Assembly (NCBI GenBank): GCA_040398525.1
Contig: JBBATY010000016.1
Coordinates: 5,373 to 69,372 of the forward strand
Reading direction: 5' to 3'
DNA length: 64,000 nucleotides
Origin: VFMC01 sp040398525
GTDB taxonomy: Bacteria > Actinomycetota > Acidimicrobiia > Acidimicrobiales > Ilumatobacteraceae
Shown here: positions 24,733 through 33,767 of the stretch, in pieces
Layout of the letters: each line of letters opens with the position of its first letter
Numbering within the stretch: position 1 is the stretch's first letter
The notes under the pieces: generated by a model
The model's database searches: none
What the model was told of the DNA's origin: nothing
Seen by the model: only the letters and a program-made list of their open reading frames with translations
Made by a program: the position numbers and the translations under genes

Positions 24733-27396
24733 ATGAGTGGCATGGGAAGCTCTGGTCGCCGTCAGCTCCCGACCACCTCCCGTCCGGCGGTCTTCGCCGA
24801 CACGAAGTTCATGCCTGCGCGACCCCAGGCCACCTTGGTCGAGCGGACGGCGCTCGTGCAGCGCCTGATCGGTGCCGACGATCTGCCGCTCACGGTGGTG
24901 ATCGGCTCGCCGGGGTCCGGCAAGTCGTGGTTGCTCGGTGAGTGGTATCGGCATGCAACCACCGATGGCGCGGTCACCTGGCTGTCGGCCGACCGTGGCG
25001 ACACCGATCCGGTCCGCTTCTGGCGCGGGTTCATCGCGGCCATGCAGCGCATCGTGCCGGAGTTCGGCATTGCGAGTGCCGACGCGATGACGCTCGACCG
25101 GGCCGTGTCGGCCGATGCGCTCGAGAGCCTCTTGGTCGACGACGGTGCACTCGACCGCCGTGTCCGGCTGGTGATCGACGACTTCCACCTCGTCGCGGGT
25201 GATGCGGTCGAGCAGCTTCGGCATCTGCTCGAGCGCGGGCTTCACAACGTCCGTTTGCTGCTCGGCAGCCGTACCGAACCCAGCATCGGCGTCCAACGCC
25301 TCCGACTGCGGCGGGAGGTGTGCGAGATCCGCGACGGCCATCTTCGCCTCGATGTCGGTGAGACGGCCCAGTTGCTCGCGGCGCTGGGCGTCGATCCGCT
25401 GACGATCGATGTGGGGACGGTTCATCGACGGACCGAGGGCTGGCTGGCCGGCGTCCAGATGGCGGCGCTGGCGGCGGTGGGCGCAGACGATCCGGCCCGC
25501 CGAATCAGTGACGTCTTGTCGGGTGGCCGGTTGCTCGTCGATTACCTCGCCGCCGAGGTGCTGGCCAGCCAGAGCGAGCCGATGCGTCGATTCCTCGAGG
25601 ACACGTGTGTCGTCGACGAGCTCGACAACGATCTGGTTCGCTCGCTCACCGCGGGCAGCGCCGCGGAAGCAGTGACGCTTCAGCAGGTCGAGGACGCCAA
25701 CCTGTTGATCGACCGGCTCGACCCGGACGGCACGGTATATCGCTACCACCACCTGTTCGCCGAGACGCTGCGCAGCCGACTGGCCGCCCACGACCCCGAC
25801 CGGTTCCGGGCCCAGCATCTCCGAGCGGCCGAGGTGTTCGTGGCCAGGGGTGCTGCGACCGAGGCGGTCCGTCACTTCTGGTTCGCCGAACGGCGCGACC
25901 AGGCGGCCCGCCTGATCCGCGGGAACATGACCTCGGTGTTGCTCGCCCCAGGTGCACCGCCTCCCGTCGAGGAGATCGAGTTGAGCCTGGGGCGCGACGA
26001 GCTGGCGTTCGCGCCCGGCGACGCGGTCGGCTACGCCCTCGCACTCCTGATGAACGGCCGCCCGGCCGACGCGAACGCGCTGCTCGACCTCGTCGACTCG
26101 CTCGGTGCCGAGCAGTTCGCTGCGGCGGATCGCCAGCATCTGCTGTGCATGCGCACCGGGACGTTGATGCTGCTCGGCGACGCCAGCGCAGCAGCGCGAA
26201 CGATGGCAGCAGTCGTCGCAATGGTCCGTTCCGGGGAGGGTGCGCCCGATGCGCTCACCAAGGTGGCCCTTCCGCAGGGCATCCGTGCGGCTGCATGGGA
26301 GGGGAGCTTCGATCGCGCCGACGACTTCGACGACGTGCTGTCCGCGCTGCAGGCAGGTACCAACGACCCGGTCTTCGATCGGGTCGAGGCGGTCGGGGCC
26401 CGAGCGTTTCTGTGCTTCGAGCGTGGCCGGGTCGACGAGGCGATTCGGCTCGCGCGCGCAGCCGAGTCCGCCGCCCACGAGCTCGATGTCGTCGGCAACG
26501 GCTCGAGCACGGCCGTGTACGCAGTGCTTGCTGCAGCCCTGCTCGAACAGGGCCATCTCGACGAGGCAGCAGCGTTCGTCGACGAGGCGCTCGGCACGGG
26601 ACGTGCCGAGCGCATTCCGTCGCTCACGCTGGCATCGATCGTGCGCGCCAGGCTGTTCCGTGCCGACGGGCATTTCGACGCTGCGTTGGCGACGATCGAG
26701 GCCGCCCGCAGCCGGGTGGGTCTGACTCGAACCGGAACGACGCTCGGCGACCGCCTCGACCAGGTCGAGATCGCGGTGCGCTTGGCGCTCGGTGACCTCA
26801 CCAAGGCCTCACTGCTCGCCGACGGGATGCAACCCGGCCGGCTGGGGCAGTTGATGCGCGGATGGGTCGACCTCGCCGCCGGGAGGCTGTCGGTGGCGGC
26901 ATCGATCGCGGCCTCGCTGTGCGACTCGGCCGGCGCCCCCCGCCAGGAGCTCGACGCGTTGCTGCTCAGCGCGCGGCTGGCAGCCGAGCGTGAGGCCCCC
27001 GAGCTCGACGAGCTCGCTGGCCGGTTGCTCGACCTGGCCGAGTCGACCGGCGCAGTGCTCCCGCTCGCCGAGGCGGGAACTGCCGTGCTGCAGGCGGTCG
27101 TGCGAGCGTCGCGAACACGGCCGCGCTCGGCGGTGATCGATCGGCTGCTCACCACCCGACCGATGCCCCGACCTGCCGACCAGGCCCGGCCGGAGTATCG
27201 GGTCGAGGAGCTGTCGGCCCGCGAGTTGATCGTGCTCCAGTACATGGCCACATCGCTCAGCAACCAGGAGATCGCCCGCGAGCTCTACCTGTCGGTCAAC
27301 ACGGTGAAGACCCACGTGAAGCACGTCCTGCGCAAGCTGCGCGCCACGTCGCGCGTCGAAGCGGTCGAACGAGCGCAGGCGCTGCACTACCTCTGA
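24733..27396 (+). CDS. MalT/LuxR-type ATP-dependent transcriptional regulator
   Basis: An 887-residue STAND-type activator. A Walker A motif GSPGSGKS lies at about residues 58-65, with a Walker B-like RLVIDDFHLVAG near 145. A long helical-repeat arm follows, and the protein ends in a LuxR helix-turn-helix (LSARELIVLQYMATSLSNQEIARELYLSVNTVKTHVKHVLRKL). This domain order is that of MalT-type activators, which bind an inducer and ATP. I start at MSGMGSSG; in-frame ATGs exist upstream at MARRSP and downstream. It is transcribed away from the sulfatase operon, which it may control. Confidence 0.88.
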   Translation: MSGMGSSGRRQLPTTSRPAVFADTKFMPARPQATLVERTALVQRLIGADDLPLTVVIGSPGSGKSWLLGEWYRHATTDGAVTWLSADRGDTDPVRFWRGFIAAMQRIVPEFGIASADAMTLDRAVSADALESLLVDDGALDRRVRLVIDDFHLVAGDAVEQLRHLLERGLHNVRLLLGSRTEPSIGVQRLRLRREVCEIRDGHLRLDVGETAQLLAALGVDPLTIDVGTVHRRTEGWLAGVQMAALAAVGADDPARRISDVLSGGRLLVDYLAAEVLASQSEPMRRFLEDTCVVDELDNDLVRSLTAGSAAEAVTLQQVEDANLLIDRLDPDGTVYRYHHLFAETLRSRLAAHDPDRFRAQHLRAAEVFVARGAATEAVRHFWFAERRDQAARLIRGNMTSVLLAPGAPPPVEEIELSLGRDELAFAPGDAVGYALALLMNGRPADANALLDLVDSLGAEQFAAADRQHLLCMRTGTLMLLGDASAAARTMAAVVAMVRSGEGAPDALTKVALPQGIRAAAWEGSFDRADDFDDVLSALQAGTNDPVFDRVEAVGARAFLCFERGRVDEAIRLARAAESAAHELDVVGNGSSTAVYAVLAAALLEQGHLDEAAAFVDEALGTGRAERIPSLTLASIVRARLFRADGHFDAALATIEAARSRVGLTRTGTTLGDRLDQVEIAVRLALGDLTKASLLADGMQPGRLGQLMRGWVDLAAGRLSVAASIAASLCDSAGAPRQELDALLLSARLAAEREAPELDELAGRLLDLAESTGAVLPLAEAGTAVLQAVVRASRTRPRSAVIDRLLTTRPMPRPADQARPEYRVEELSARELIVLQYMATSLSNQEIARELYLSVNTVKTHVKHVLRKLRATSRVEAVERAQALHYL

Positions 27397-27430
27397 ACCG
27401 GGCCGCAGCGGTCGGCGCGGCTGCCGATAC

Positions 27431-28237
27431 TCAGGCGTCGGCCGGCAGCCCCTCGTCAGTGCAGGGCAGGGTTGCGTCGGGATAGTTGTACGCGAAATTG
27501 AGCTCAATGTCGTCGGCGACGCGCGAGATGACAGCGGGTTTCACGCGGATCAGCCCGGAGAACGGCTCTTCGAGCGTCTCGATCACATAGAGCGTGCCGC
27601 CGAGCAGTGCGGCCATCGCCGTGGCCAGCACCAGCAGCACGTTTCGCCGCATATCGGGGATGGCGAACGAGGTGAGCAGCAGCACTGCGCCGATCACTGC
27701 AGCGATCATCAGCACGATGGTGAGGATCGGCAGGTTCGGCGAGGCCTCGTTGAGGCGGACCAAGCGTGCCTCCGACTGCGAGCGGCTCAACGACACCACC
27801 TGGCCGACGATCGCGCCGGGACCGTCGAGGATCTTGGGGATCTCGTCGGTGAACTGCTCGGCCCAGTAGGTGACGGTGTCGGACGAGCCGAACTCCGCCA
27901 TCGCCGGCCACTCGAGGTGCTTCACGGCGCGGGCGTAGCAGATCGACGTCGCCTGGAGCGCCTGGCCCCGGTCGTCGGGCAGCATCCCAGCGTTCTCGTA
28001 CAGCAGGGCGATGGCCGAGGCCTCGTTCGACGCGGACTGGTTGGCGCGCTGGTAGGTCTGGGTGGCCTGGGCCAGCACGAAGGCGGTCATGAACACCGTG
28101 AGGGTGAGGATCGGACCGGTGAAGCCCTCGGTCTTGATGCCCTGGAAGTCCTTACCGAACAGCGAGCTCACTCTCGGGCGGAGGAGGAAGACGCCGACAG
28201 GTACGGCGGCGAGCGCGGCGACGAAGGCCCAGAACAT
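27431..28237 (-). CDS. DUF4239/bestrophin-like membrane protein
   Basis: A 268-residue protein with hydrophobic segments at both ends (residues about 1-20, 40-60, 180-200 and 210-230) and a soluble middle with helical SASNEASAIALLYENAGMLPDD. This layout is the DUF4239 type. The ATG giving MFWAFVAAL is preceded by GGAG at good spacing; the longer frame upstream is shadow. A DUF4239 paralogue is at 60803-61615. The role is unknown. Confidence 0.7.
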   Translation of the reverse strand: MFWAFVAALAAVPVGVFLLRPRVSSLFGKDFQGIKTEGFTGPILTLTVFMTAFVLAQATQTYQRANQSASNEASAIALLYENAGMLPDDRGQALQATSICYARAVKHLEWPAMAEFGSSDTVTYWAEQFTDEIPKILDGPGAIVGQVVSLSRSQSEARLVRLNEASPNLPILTIVLMIAAVIGAVLLLTSFAIPDMRRNVLLVLATAMAALLGGTLYVIETLEEPFSGLIRVKPAVISRVADDIELNFAYNYPDATLPCTDEGLPADA

Positions 28238-28348
28238 CGATGACACTCCATTTCCTCGGCCGCTCGGCACGCCCAGCGACCACTCCGGATGACGACGAAC
28301 TGTCGTAGCACAGCCCGCGTCGGCGCACTGGTTGACATGCCCGAGATT

Positions 28349-28376
28349 TGACCGACCGGTCATGACCAGTCGGTCA
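28349..28376. promoter_or_regulatory. 28-bp near-perfect palindrome upstream of deacetylase gene
   Basis: TGACCGAC and GTCGGTCA outer arms plus the inner GGTCATGACC palindrome form a 28-bp inverted repeat broken by one mismatched pair (C/A). It lies between the DUF4239 and polysaccharide deacetylase genes, which are divergent. The shape fits a TetR-family operator, but no tetR gene is adjacent. Confidence 0.55.
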
Positions 28377-28489
28377 TCGCCTACCGGTTATCGCCCGTTG
28401 CTCGCGCAGTGCATCTGCGAGGACGTCGTGGTGCGACGTCAGGACGATCGGCCTGCTGTGGCGGCACGCGAGCCCGGCAGGCTGGAGCG

Positions 28490-29742
28490 GTGAACGGCAT
28501 CCGCCTGGCGACCCTGGCGTTCAGCGCGCTGGTCCTGGTTGCGTGTGGGGGCGGCGGCCCGGGCGCTCAGCCGACCCAGGTGCCTTCGAGCACGGCGCCC
28601 GGCACCTGTACGACGACGNNNNNNNNNNNNNNNNNNNNNNNNNNNNNNNNNNNNNNNNNNNNNNNNNNNNNNNNNNNNNNNNNNNNNNNNNNNNNNNNNN
28701 NNNNNNNNNNNNNNNNNNCGCTCAGCCGACCCAGGTGCCTTCGAGCACGGCGCCCGGCACCTGTACGACGACGACGCTGTTGACGACGACGTCGGCTTCG
28801 TCCACGACGCTACGACCGACGACGACGTTGGCTCCGACGACGACGACGTTGGTTCCGACGACGGCCACGTTGGTTCCGACGACGACCACGTTGGTTCCGA
28901 CGACGACGTTGGTTCCGACGACGACGTCGGCTCCGACCACGTTGGCTCCGACCACGTTGGCTCCGACCACGTTGGCTCCAACGACGACGACGTTGGTTCC
29001 GACCACGACGACGGCTCCGACCACGTTGGCTCCGACGACGACGACGTTGGTTCCGACCACGTTGGCTCCGACGACCACGTTGGCTCCGACGACGACGACG
29101 GCGCCGACCGGGGCTCGTTCGAGGGTTGCCTGGCGGCTGCCCACCGATCGCAAGGTCATCGCCTTGACCATCGACGCGGGAAGCGACCTCGGCTTCACCA
29201 ACTCGATCCTCGACACGCTGGCCGACCGTGGGGTCCAGGCGTCGTTCGGGATCACGGGCGACTTCGCCCGCGCGCATCCTCGCCAGGTGGAGCAGATGGC
29301 GAGCGAGGGACATGTGGTGATGAACCACTCGGACACGCATCGCTCGTTCACCGGGACCTCGTCGAGCCAGGTGCTGTTGTCGACCGAAGAACGGCAGGCC
29401 GATCTGTGCGCGGCCGACGGCACCCTTGCTGCGCTGATCGGCCACACGACCCGTCCCTACTGGCGACCACCGTTCGGCGACCACGACGCCGGCGTTCTCG
29501 ACGACGTCGGGGCGATCGGCTATGCGTACACGGTGATGTGGACGTTCGACTCGTTGGGGTGGAAGGGGCTCTCCGCCGATCAGATCGTGGATCGTGTGCT
29601 CGACAAGGCCGAGCCCGGTGCGATCATCGTGATGCACGCAGGTTCGCAGTCCCAGGACGGACCCGCGCTCGGACGGGTGATCGACGGGTTGCGTGCGGCG
29701 GGCTACAGCTTCACGACCGTGGCCAACGGCCTGCCGGTGTGA
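28490..29742 (+). CDS. polysaccharide deacetylase-like lipoprotein (contains assembly gap)
   Basis: The frame opens at GTG with a lipoprotein signal (lipobox LVAC, Cys19), runs through a Thr/Pro-rich linker of about 120 residues made of TTTLAP and TTTLVP units, and ends in a NodB-type deacetylase domain. Domain motifs are TIDAGSD (motif 1, with the second Asp of the usual DD pair replaced by Ala), NHSDTHRSF (H-x3-H zinc ligands) and YWRPPFGDHD. The gene spans a 100-N gap with a 55-base duplicated flank. Collapsing the duplicate keeps one reading frame. It would act on envelope polysaccharide outside the cell. Confidence 0.8.
28564..28618 (+). repeat. left copy of 55-bp duplicate flanking assembly gap
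   Basis: These 55 bases are identical to those directly after the 100-N run (28719-28773). The duplicate looks like two contig ends that overlap, not a biological repeat. Confidence 0.85.
28619..28718. other. 100-N scaffold gap
   Basis: Exactly 100 undetermined bases, the conventional unknown-length gap. Removing the gap together with one copy of the flanking 55-bp duplicate (155 bases) joins the lipoprotein signal and the linker in frame. Confidence 0.95.
28719..28773 (+). repeat. right copy of 55-bp duplicate flanking assembly gap
   Basis: Identical to the 55 bases directly before the gap. See the gap entry; the true sequence probably has a single copy. Confidence 0.85.
28774..29106 (+). 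repeat. degenerate ACG-rich tandem repeat encoding Thr/Pro linker
   Basis: Short units related to ACGTTGGTTCCGACGACG and ACGTTGGCTCCGACCACG repeat many times and encode TTTLVP/TTLAP. It is coding, not a CRISPR array, because there are no unique spacers. Repeat length is likely to vary and probably caused the adjacent assembly gap. Confidence 0.8.
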
Positions 29743-29829
29743 GGCCGATCCACGAGGCGGGTCGTTCGGTGCTTGCCTACGGGTCGGGCGGCCCGAGTGG
29801 CATCCACGGTGGTCGGCCATCCTGACCGC

Positions 29830-30762
29830 ATGAGCAGGCGCCGCGCCCGTCGGTGGCTCGCCGTGTCGGTGGCCGCCGCCGTGTCGGCAACGGCGTGCGA
29901 TGTACCACGTGCGGGCGGTGGTTCGACGGCCGCACCGACTCCGACAGCGCACGGTTCGCCCATCGTTCCGGGCACGACGGTGGTGGCCTCCTCCCCGCCG
30001 GCCTCCTCGGTGCTCGCCACCGTGCCGATGTCTCCGGGGCGATCAGCACTGGCAGCACGGTTGCCGAGCACAGCGAAGGTCGTTGCGCTCACCATTGACG
30101 TGGAGCGCGATTCCGTACACGTCGACACGATCGTCGACACCCTGGACGATCGCGGTGTGCTGGCCTCGTTCGGCATCACCGGCGCGGTCGCACAGGCGTA
30201 CCCCGAGGTGGTCGAGCGCATCGCTCGCCGCGGTCACCTGGTGATGAGCCATTCGGATACCCATCGTTCCTTCACGGGACGCTCGTCAGGGGAGCAGCCG
30301 CTGACGAGGTCGGCGCGTCAGGCCGATCTGTGCGCGGCCGACGCAGCTCTGAGCGCCCTCATCGGGCGGTCGACGATGCCCTACTGGCGCCCGCCCTACG
30401 GAGACGTCGACGCCGGTGTCCTCGCTGACGTCGGCGCGATCGGGTACTCGAGCACCGTGTTGTGGACCGTTGATTCGTTGGGGTGGTCCGGCCTGGGCGC
30501 CGATGCGATCGTCGAGCGGGTGTTGGGTGCGGCTGAGCCCGGAGCGATCATCCTCATGCATGCGGGCTCGCACTCCCATGACGGCCTGGCGCTCGGTCGG
30601 ATCATCGATGGTCTACGCGCCGAGGGCTACTCGTTCGTCACGCTCGACCAAGGGCTGCCGGCCCCACCGGTTCAGCCAGCGAGTTGCTCGGCGAGTCGCC
30701 GGATCCGCCCGCAGGCCTCGGCCATCACGTCGCCCTCGACGGTGAGCGCCAGGCGGACGTGA
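29830..30762 (+). CDS. polysaccharide deacetylase-like lipoprotein (paralogue)
   Basis: A 310-residue paralogue of the preceding deacetylase. The signal peptide ends in a lipobox-like ATAC (Cys23), followed by a short Thr/Pro/Ser linker and a NodB-type domain with TIDVERD, SHSDTHRSF and YWRPPYGDVD. The paralogue upstream ends at GLPV, whereas this frame continues about 25 residues past DQGLPAP, over the 3' end of the aminotransferase on the other strand. The tail is low in conservation signals, so a natural stop may have been lost. Both copies probably modify a cell-surface polymer. Confidence 0.8.
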   Translation: MSRRRARRWLAVSVAAAVSATACDVPRAGGGSTAAPTPTAHGSPIVPGTTVVASSPPASSVLATVPMSPGRSALAARLPSTAKVVALTIDVERDSVHVDTIVDTLDDRGVLASFGITGAVAQAYPEVVERIARRGHLVMSHSDTHRSFTGRSSGEQPLTRSARQADLCAADAALSALIGRSTMPYWRPPYGDVDAGVLADVGAIGYSSTVLWTVDSLGWSGLGADAIVERVLGAAEPGAIILMHAGSHSHDGLALGRIIDGLRAEGYSFVTLDQGLPAPPVQPASCSASRRIRPQASAITSPSTVSARRT

Positions 30763-31847
30763 CCGGCACCACCTGCGCCGAAGCTCTCGCCTGGCATCAC
30801 GACCACGTCGTGCTCGTCGAGCAGCCGCCAGGCGAACTGTTCACCACTCAGGCCGGTGGCGCGGATGTCGGCCATCACGAACATGCCGCCTTCGGGCATC
30901 CGCACGTTGACGGCATCGGACCCCTCGAACGCGGCCACCATCACCTCGGCGCGCTCGCGGAAGGTCTGCCGCAGCAGATCGACTTCGGGGTGGTGCTGCT
31001 CGAGTGCGACGACGAGCGCGTCGCACAGGAAGGGTTGGATGCCGAACAGCATCGTCTCTGCGACCAGGGTGAAGCGACGGATGAACTCCTCGGGCCCGGC
31101 TGCCCACCCCGAGCGGAAGCCCGGCAGGGCGTGCGACTTCGAGATCGAGGCCACCGACACGGATCGGTCGCGCAGATCCGCCTGGTCGAACGGTGAGGCG
31201 AAAGGCCGATCGAACGCCAGCGCTGCGTACACCTCGTCGCACACGATCCACAGGTCGTGCTCGGCGCATACAGCGCCGATCGCCGCAATCTCGGCGGCCG
31301 ACAGCACGGCGCCGGTCGGGTTGCCGGGCGTGTTGAGCAGCAGCACGCGCGAGCGCGGCGTGATCGCCGCCGCCAACGCGTCGGGGTCGAGGTGGAACCC
31401 GTCCTCGGGGCGGGTGGGGACCGGCACGAACTGGGCGCCCGCGGCGGCGACCACCGCCTGGTAGGTGGCGTAATGCGGATCGGGGACGAGCACCTCGTCG
31501 CCGGCCTGGGCCAGGGTCGTCATCGCGGCGTAGAGGGCGTGCTGGGTGCCCGACGTGCAGGCGACCTGGTCGCGAGTCACCTCGAGTCCCGAGCGGCGGC
31601 TCAGGTGCCCGGCGACTGCGTCGAGGGCGGCGTTCTCGCCGCGGCCCGACGTGTAGCGGGTCCGGCCCGACCGAAGCGAGGTGACTGCCTGTTCGACCAC
31701 CGCCGGGGGCGGAGCCAGGTCGGGCTCGCCGATGGAGAGGAGGATGACGTCGTCGCCGGCCTGCACCCGGCGCCTGCCCGCGAAGTGCACGGCCCACTTG
31801 CTGGCACCCAGGCCGTCGAGCCGGTCGCTGATCGATGCGTACTTCAT
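30672..31847 (-). CDS. class I/II pyridoxal-phosphate aminotransferase
   Basis: A 391-residue fold-type I aminotransferase. It carries SGTQHALYAAM, LNTPGNPTGAVLS, CDEVYAALAFD, and the PLP lysine in SISKSHALPGFRSGW at about residue 237, with Arg in HVRLALTV for the substrate carboxylate. All core motifs are present. The likely substrate is an aspartate- or alanine-like amino acid. The 3' end overlaps the deacetylase paralogue by 91 bases on the opposite strand. Confidence 0.88.
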   Translation of the reverse strand: MKYASISDRLDGLGASKWAVHFAGRRRVQAGDDVILLSIGEPDLAPPPAVVEQAVTSLRSGRTRYTSGRGENAALDAVAGHLSRRSGLEVTRDQVACTSGTQHALYAAMTTLAQAGDEVLVPDPHYATYQAVVAAAGAQFVPVPTRPEDGFHLDPDALAAAITPRSRVLLLNTPGNPTGAVLSAAEIAAIGAVCAEHDLWIVCDEVYAALAFDRPFASPFDQADLRDRSVSVASISKSHALPGFRSGWAAGPEEFIRRFTLVAETMLFGIQPFLCDALVVALEQHHPEVDLLRQTFRERAEVMVAAFEGSDAVNVRMPEGGMFVMADIRATGLSGEQFAWRLLDEHDVVVMPGESFGAGGAGHVRLALTVEGDVMAEACGRIRRLAEQLAG

Positions 31848-31881
31848 GTGCGGTCGAGGTTAGGGCACTGCAGGTGTCGCC

Positions 31882-32835
31882 TCACGGCTGCGGCGGCCAC
31901 TGTCGCCTCGCCGACAGGTCGAGCGCCTTGCTCATCGTGTACGAGTGGTCGGCACCCACGTAGTCGCCCCAGGGCGCGCACTCGGTGAACCCGGCCGCCT
32001 CGTAGAGTCGCATCGCGCCCTCGAGGTAGCGGCCGGTCTCGAGGCGCAGCTCGGTGATGCCCTGGGCCACGGCTGCGGTCTCGAGCGCGTCGAGCAGGGC
32101 GGCGCCGAGTCGAGCACCGCGTGCGGCGGGGTCGACCCACATCCGCTTCAGCTCGCCCGTCGCAGGTCGGCCGCACGCATCGTCGATACGTCGCCACGCC
32201 CCGCAGCCGCGGGCGATGCCGTCGAGCCAGGCGATCAGCAACATGCCGTCGTCCGGGTCAGGGTGGTGCTCGCCGATCTCGAGGAAGTTGGTTGCGTCGG
32301 GTGGGGCAGCGGCGACGAGCTCGGCGTCGAGCCGAGCGAACAGCTCGACGACGACCGGGTCGTCGGGCCGATGAGGTCGGAGCACGAGCTGGGCAAGGCG
32401 CTCGCCCATACCGAACGCGTACGGCGTCGAGCCGTGGCGGTGGTGGAAGGCGAGCCGGGCGCGACACTCGTCGAGGGACGGCACGCTGCCCTTCGGCGCC
32501 CACCACATCGTGGCGGCCGAGTCGACGATCCACTCCTGGCGCCGGCGGTAGACGTCGCGGTGGAAGCCGCGGAAGGCGAAGTCGCGCAGCTGGCCCGGCG
32601 ATTCCCAGACCGACGCGTTCACGAGCACCAGCGGATCGTCGTAGGCCGTCACCTCGGTGTCGCGCGAGTCGATCCCGTGGCGCCACACGAAGCCCGGGCT
32701 GGCCTCGGCACGAGCGTTGGTCTCGTCGATCAACGCCTCGAAGCTCGCGGTCTCCGGATGGCCGATCGGGTGGCGAAGCCGGGTGATGTTGTACTGGGCG
32801 AGGTGCGCCTCGGCGCCGGTCGACTCGGTCTCCAT
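31882..32835 (-). CDS. DUF3291-GNAT acetyltransferase fusion
   Basis: A 317-residue two-domain protein. The N-terminal half (about residues 10-140) matches DUF3291 (ABM-like dimeric barrel): AHLAQYNITRLRHP, SPGFVWRHG, LVNASVWESPGQLRDFAFRGFHRDVYRRRQEW and ARLAFHHRHGSTPYAFG. The C-terminal half is a GNAT domain with LKRMWVDPAARGARLGAALLDALE (acetyl-CoA-binding pyrophosphate loop) and the ending RLYEAAGFTECAP. DUF3291 is usually free-standing. The ATG giving METESTG is used because upstream residues are shadow. The substrate is unknown. Confidence 0.8.
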   Translation of the reverse strand: METESTGAEAHLAQYNITRLRHPIGHPETASFEALIDETNARAEASPGFVWRHGIDSRDTEVTAYDDPLVLVNASVWESPGQLRDFAFRGFHRDVYRRRQEWIVDSAATMWWAPKGSVPSLDECRARLAFHHRHGSTPYAFGMGERLAQLVLRPHRPDDPVVVELFARLDAELVAAAPPDATNFLEIGEHHPDPDDGMLLIAWLDGIARGCGAWRRIDDACGRPATGELKRMWVDPAARGARLGAALLDALETAAVAQGITELRLETGRYLEGAMRLYEAAGFTECAPWGDYVGADHSYTMSKALDLSARRQWPPQP

Positions 32836-32923
32836 CTCGTCCGGCACGGTAGTCCGGGTGGTCGAAGTGGCAGAGTATCGACGTACCTGCGCCGCCCCCG
32901 CGGCCCACGACCAGGAGCGAACC

Positions 32924-33667
32924 ATGAGCGTTCTGACCGAGCACCGCGACGGTGCACTGATCATCACCCTGAACCGCCCCGAGGCTGGCAATGCGCTCAA
33001 TGGCGTGCTGGGTCAGGCCCTCTGCGACGCACTCGACGAGGCGACGAGCAACCCCGAGATCCGCTCGGTGATCGTCACCGGGGCGGGGGAGAAGATCTTC
33101 TGCGCAGGCATGGACCTGAAGGCATTCGCCTCGGGCGAGGACATCGCCCCGGTCGGGCGTGCCTTCGCGGCGCTGCGCGAGTTCCCCAAGCCGCTCATCG
33201 CGGCGGTGAACGGCGCTGCACTGGCCGGCGGCTTCGAGGTGATGATGGGCGCCGACCTCGTCGTGGCCGCCGAGCACGCCCGCTTCGGCATCCCCGAGGT
33301 GAAGCGTGGCCTCGTGGCCGCCGGCGGCGGCACCCGCCTGCCCACGCGCATCCCGCTGCAGGTGGCGCTCGAGATGGGCCTCACCGGCGAGCCGATCCCC
33401 GCGGCACGTGCGCTCGAGCTCGGCCTGATCAACCGCGTGGTGCCCGCCGACCAGGTGCTCGAGACCGCCCTCGGGCTGGCGGCGTTGATCAACGCGAACG
33501 GGCCGCTCGCCGTGCAGGCCACCAAGTTGCTGATGCGCGAGGAGGTCGGCCCGGATACGGCCAGGCGCGTCGGCGAGGTGACCGGCCCGGTGTTCGCCAG
33601 CGAGGACGCCCGCGAGGGTGCGATCGCCTTCGCCCAGAAGCGTGCCCCGGAGTGGAAGGGCCGCTGA
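32924..33667 (+). CDS. enoyl-CoA hydratase/isomerase
   Basis: A 247-residue crotonase-fold protein. It has NRPEAGNALNGVLGQAL, the oxyanion-hole region FCAGMDLKAFASGED, AAVNGAALAGGFEVMMGADLVVAAEHARFGIPEVKRGL, and a C-terminal helix. A Glu sits at the usual second catalytic position (PEVKRG). It hydrates or isomerises enoyl-CoAs in beta-oxidation of acids or side chains. AGGAG ribosome-binding site present. A P450 follows 100 bases downstream. Confidence 0.9.
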   Translation: MSVLTEHRDGALIITLNRPEAGNALNGVLGQALCDALDEATSNPEIRSVIVTGAGEKIFCAGMDLKAFASGEDIAPVGRAFAALREFPKPLIAAVNGAALAGGFEVMMGADLVVAAEHARFGIPEVKRGLVAAGGGTRLPTRIPLQVALEMGLTGEPIPAARALELGLINRVVPADQVLETALGLAALINANGPLAVQATKLLMREEVGPDTARRVGEVTGPVFASEDAREGAIAFAQKRAPEWKGR

Positions 33668-33767
33668 GCACAGCAGTGACCAAGGACCCTGCAGCGCCAG
33701 GTGCCTGACGGCGTACTGTCCGCGCAGCGGTCCGAGCCCATCTGACCGGCAGTGCGGGAGGTGCCCC

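Noticed and set aside
28774..29106. Possible CRISPR-like array of short repeats
   Set aside because: The repeats have no unique spacers, keep the reading frame and encode a Thr/Pro linker of the deacetylase lipoprotein.
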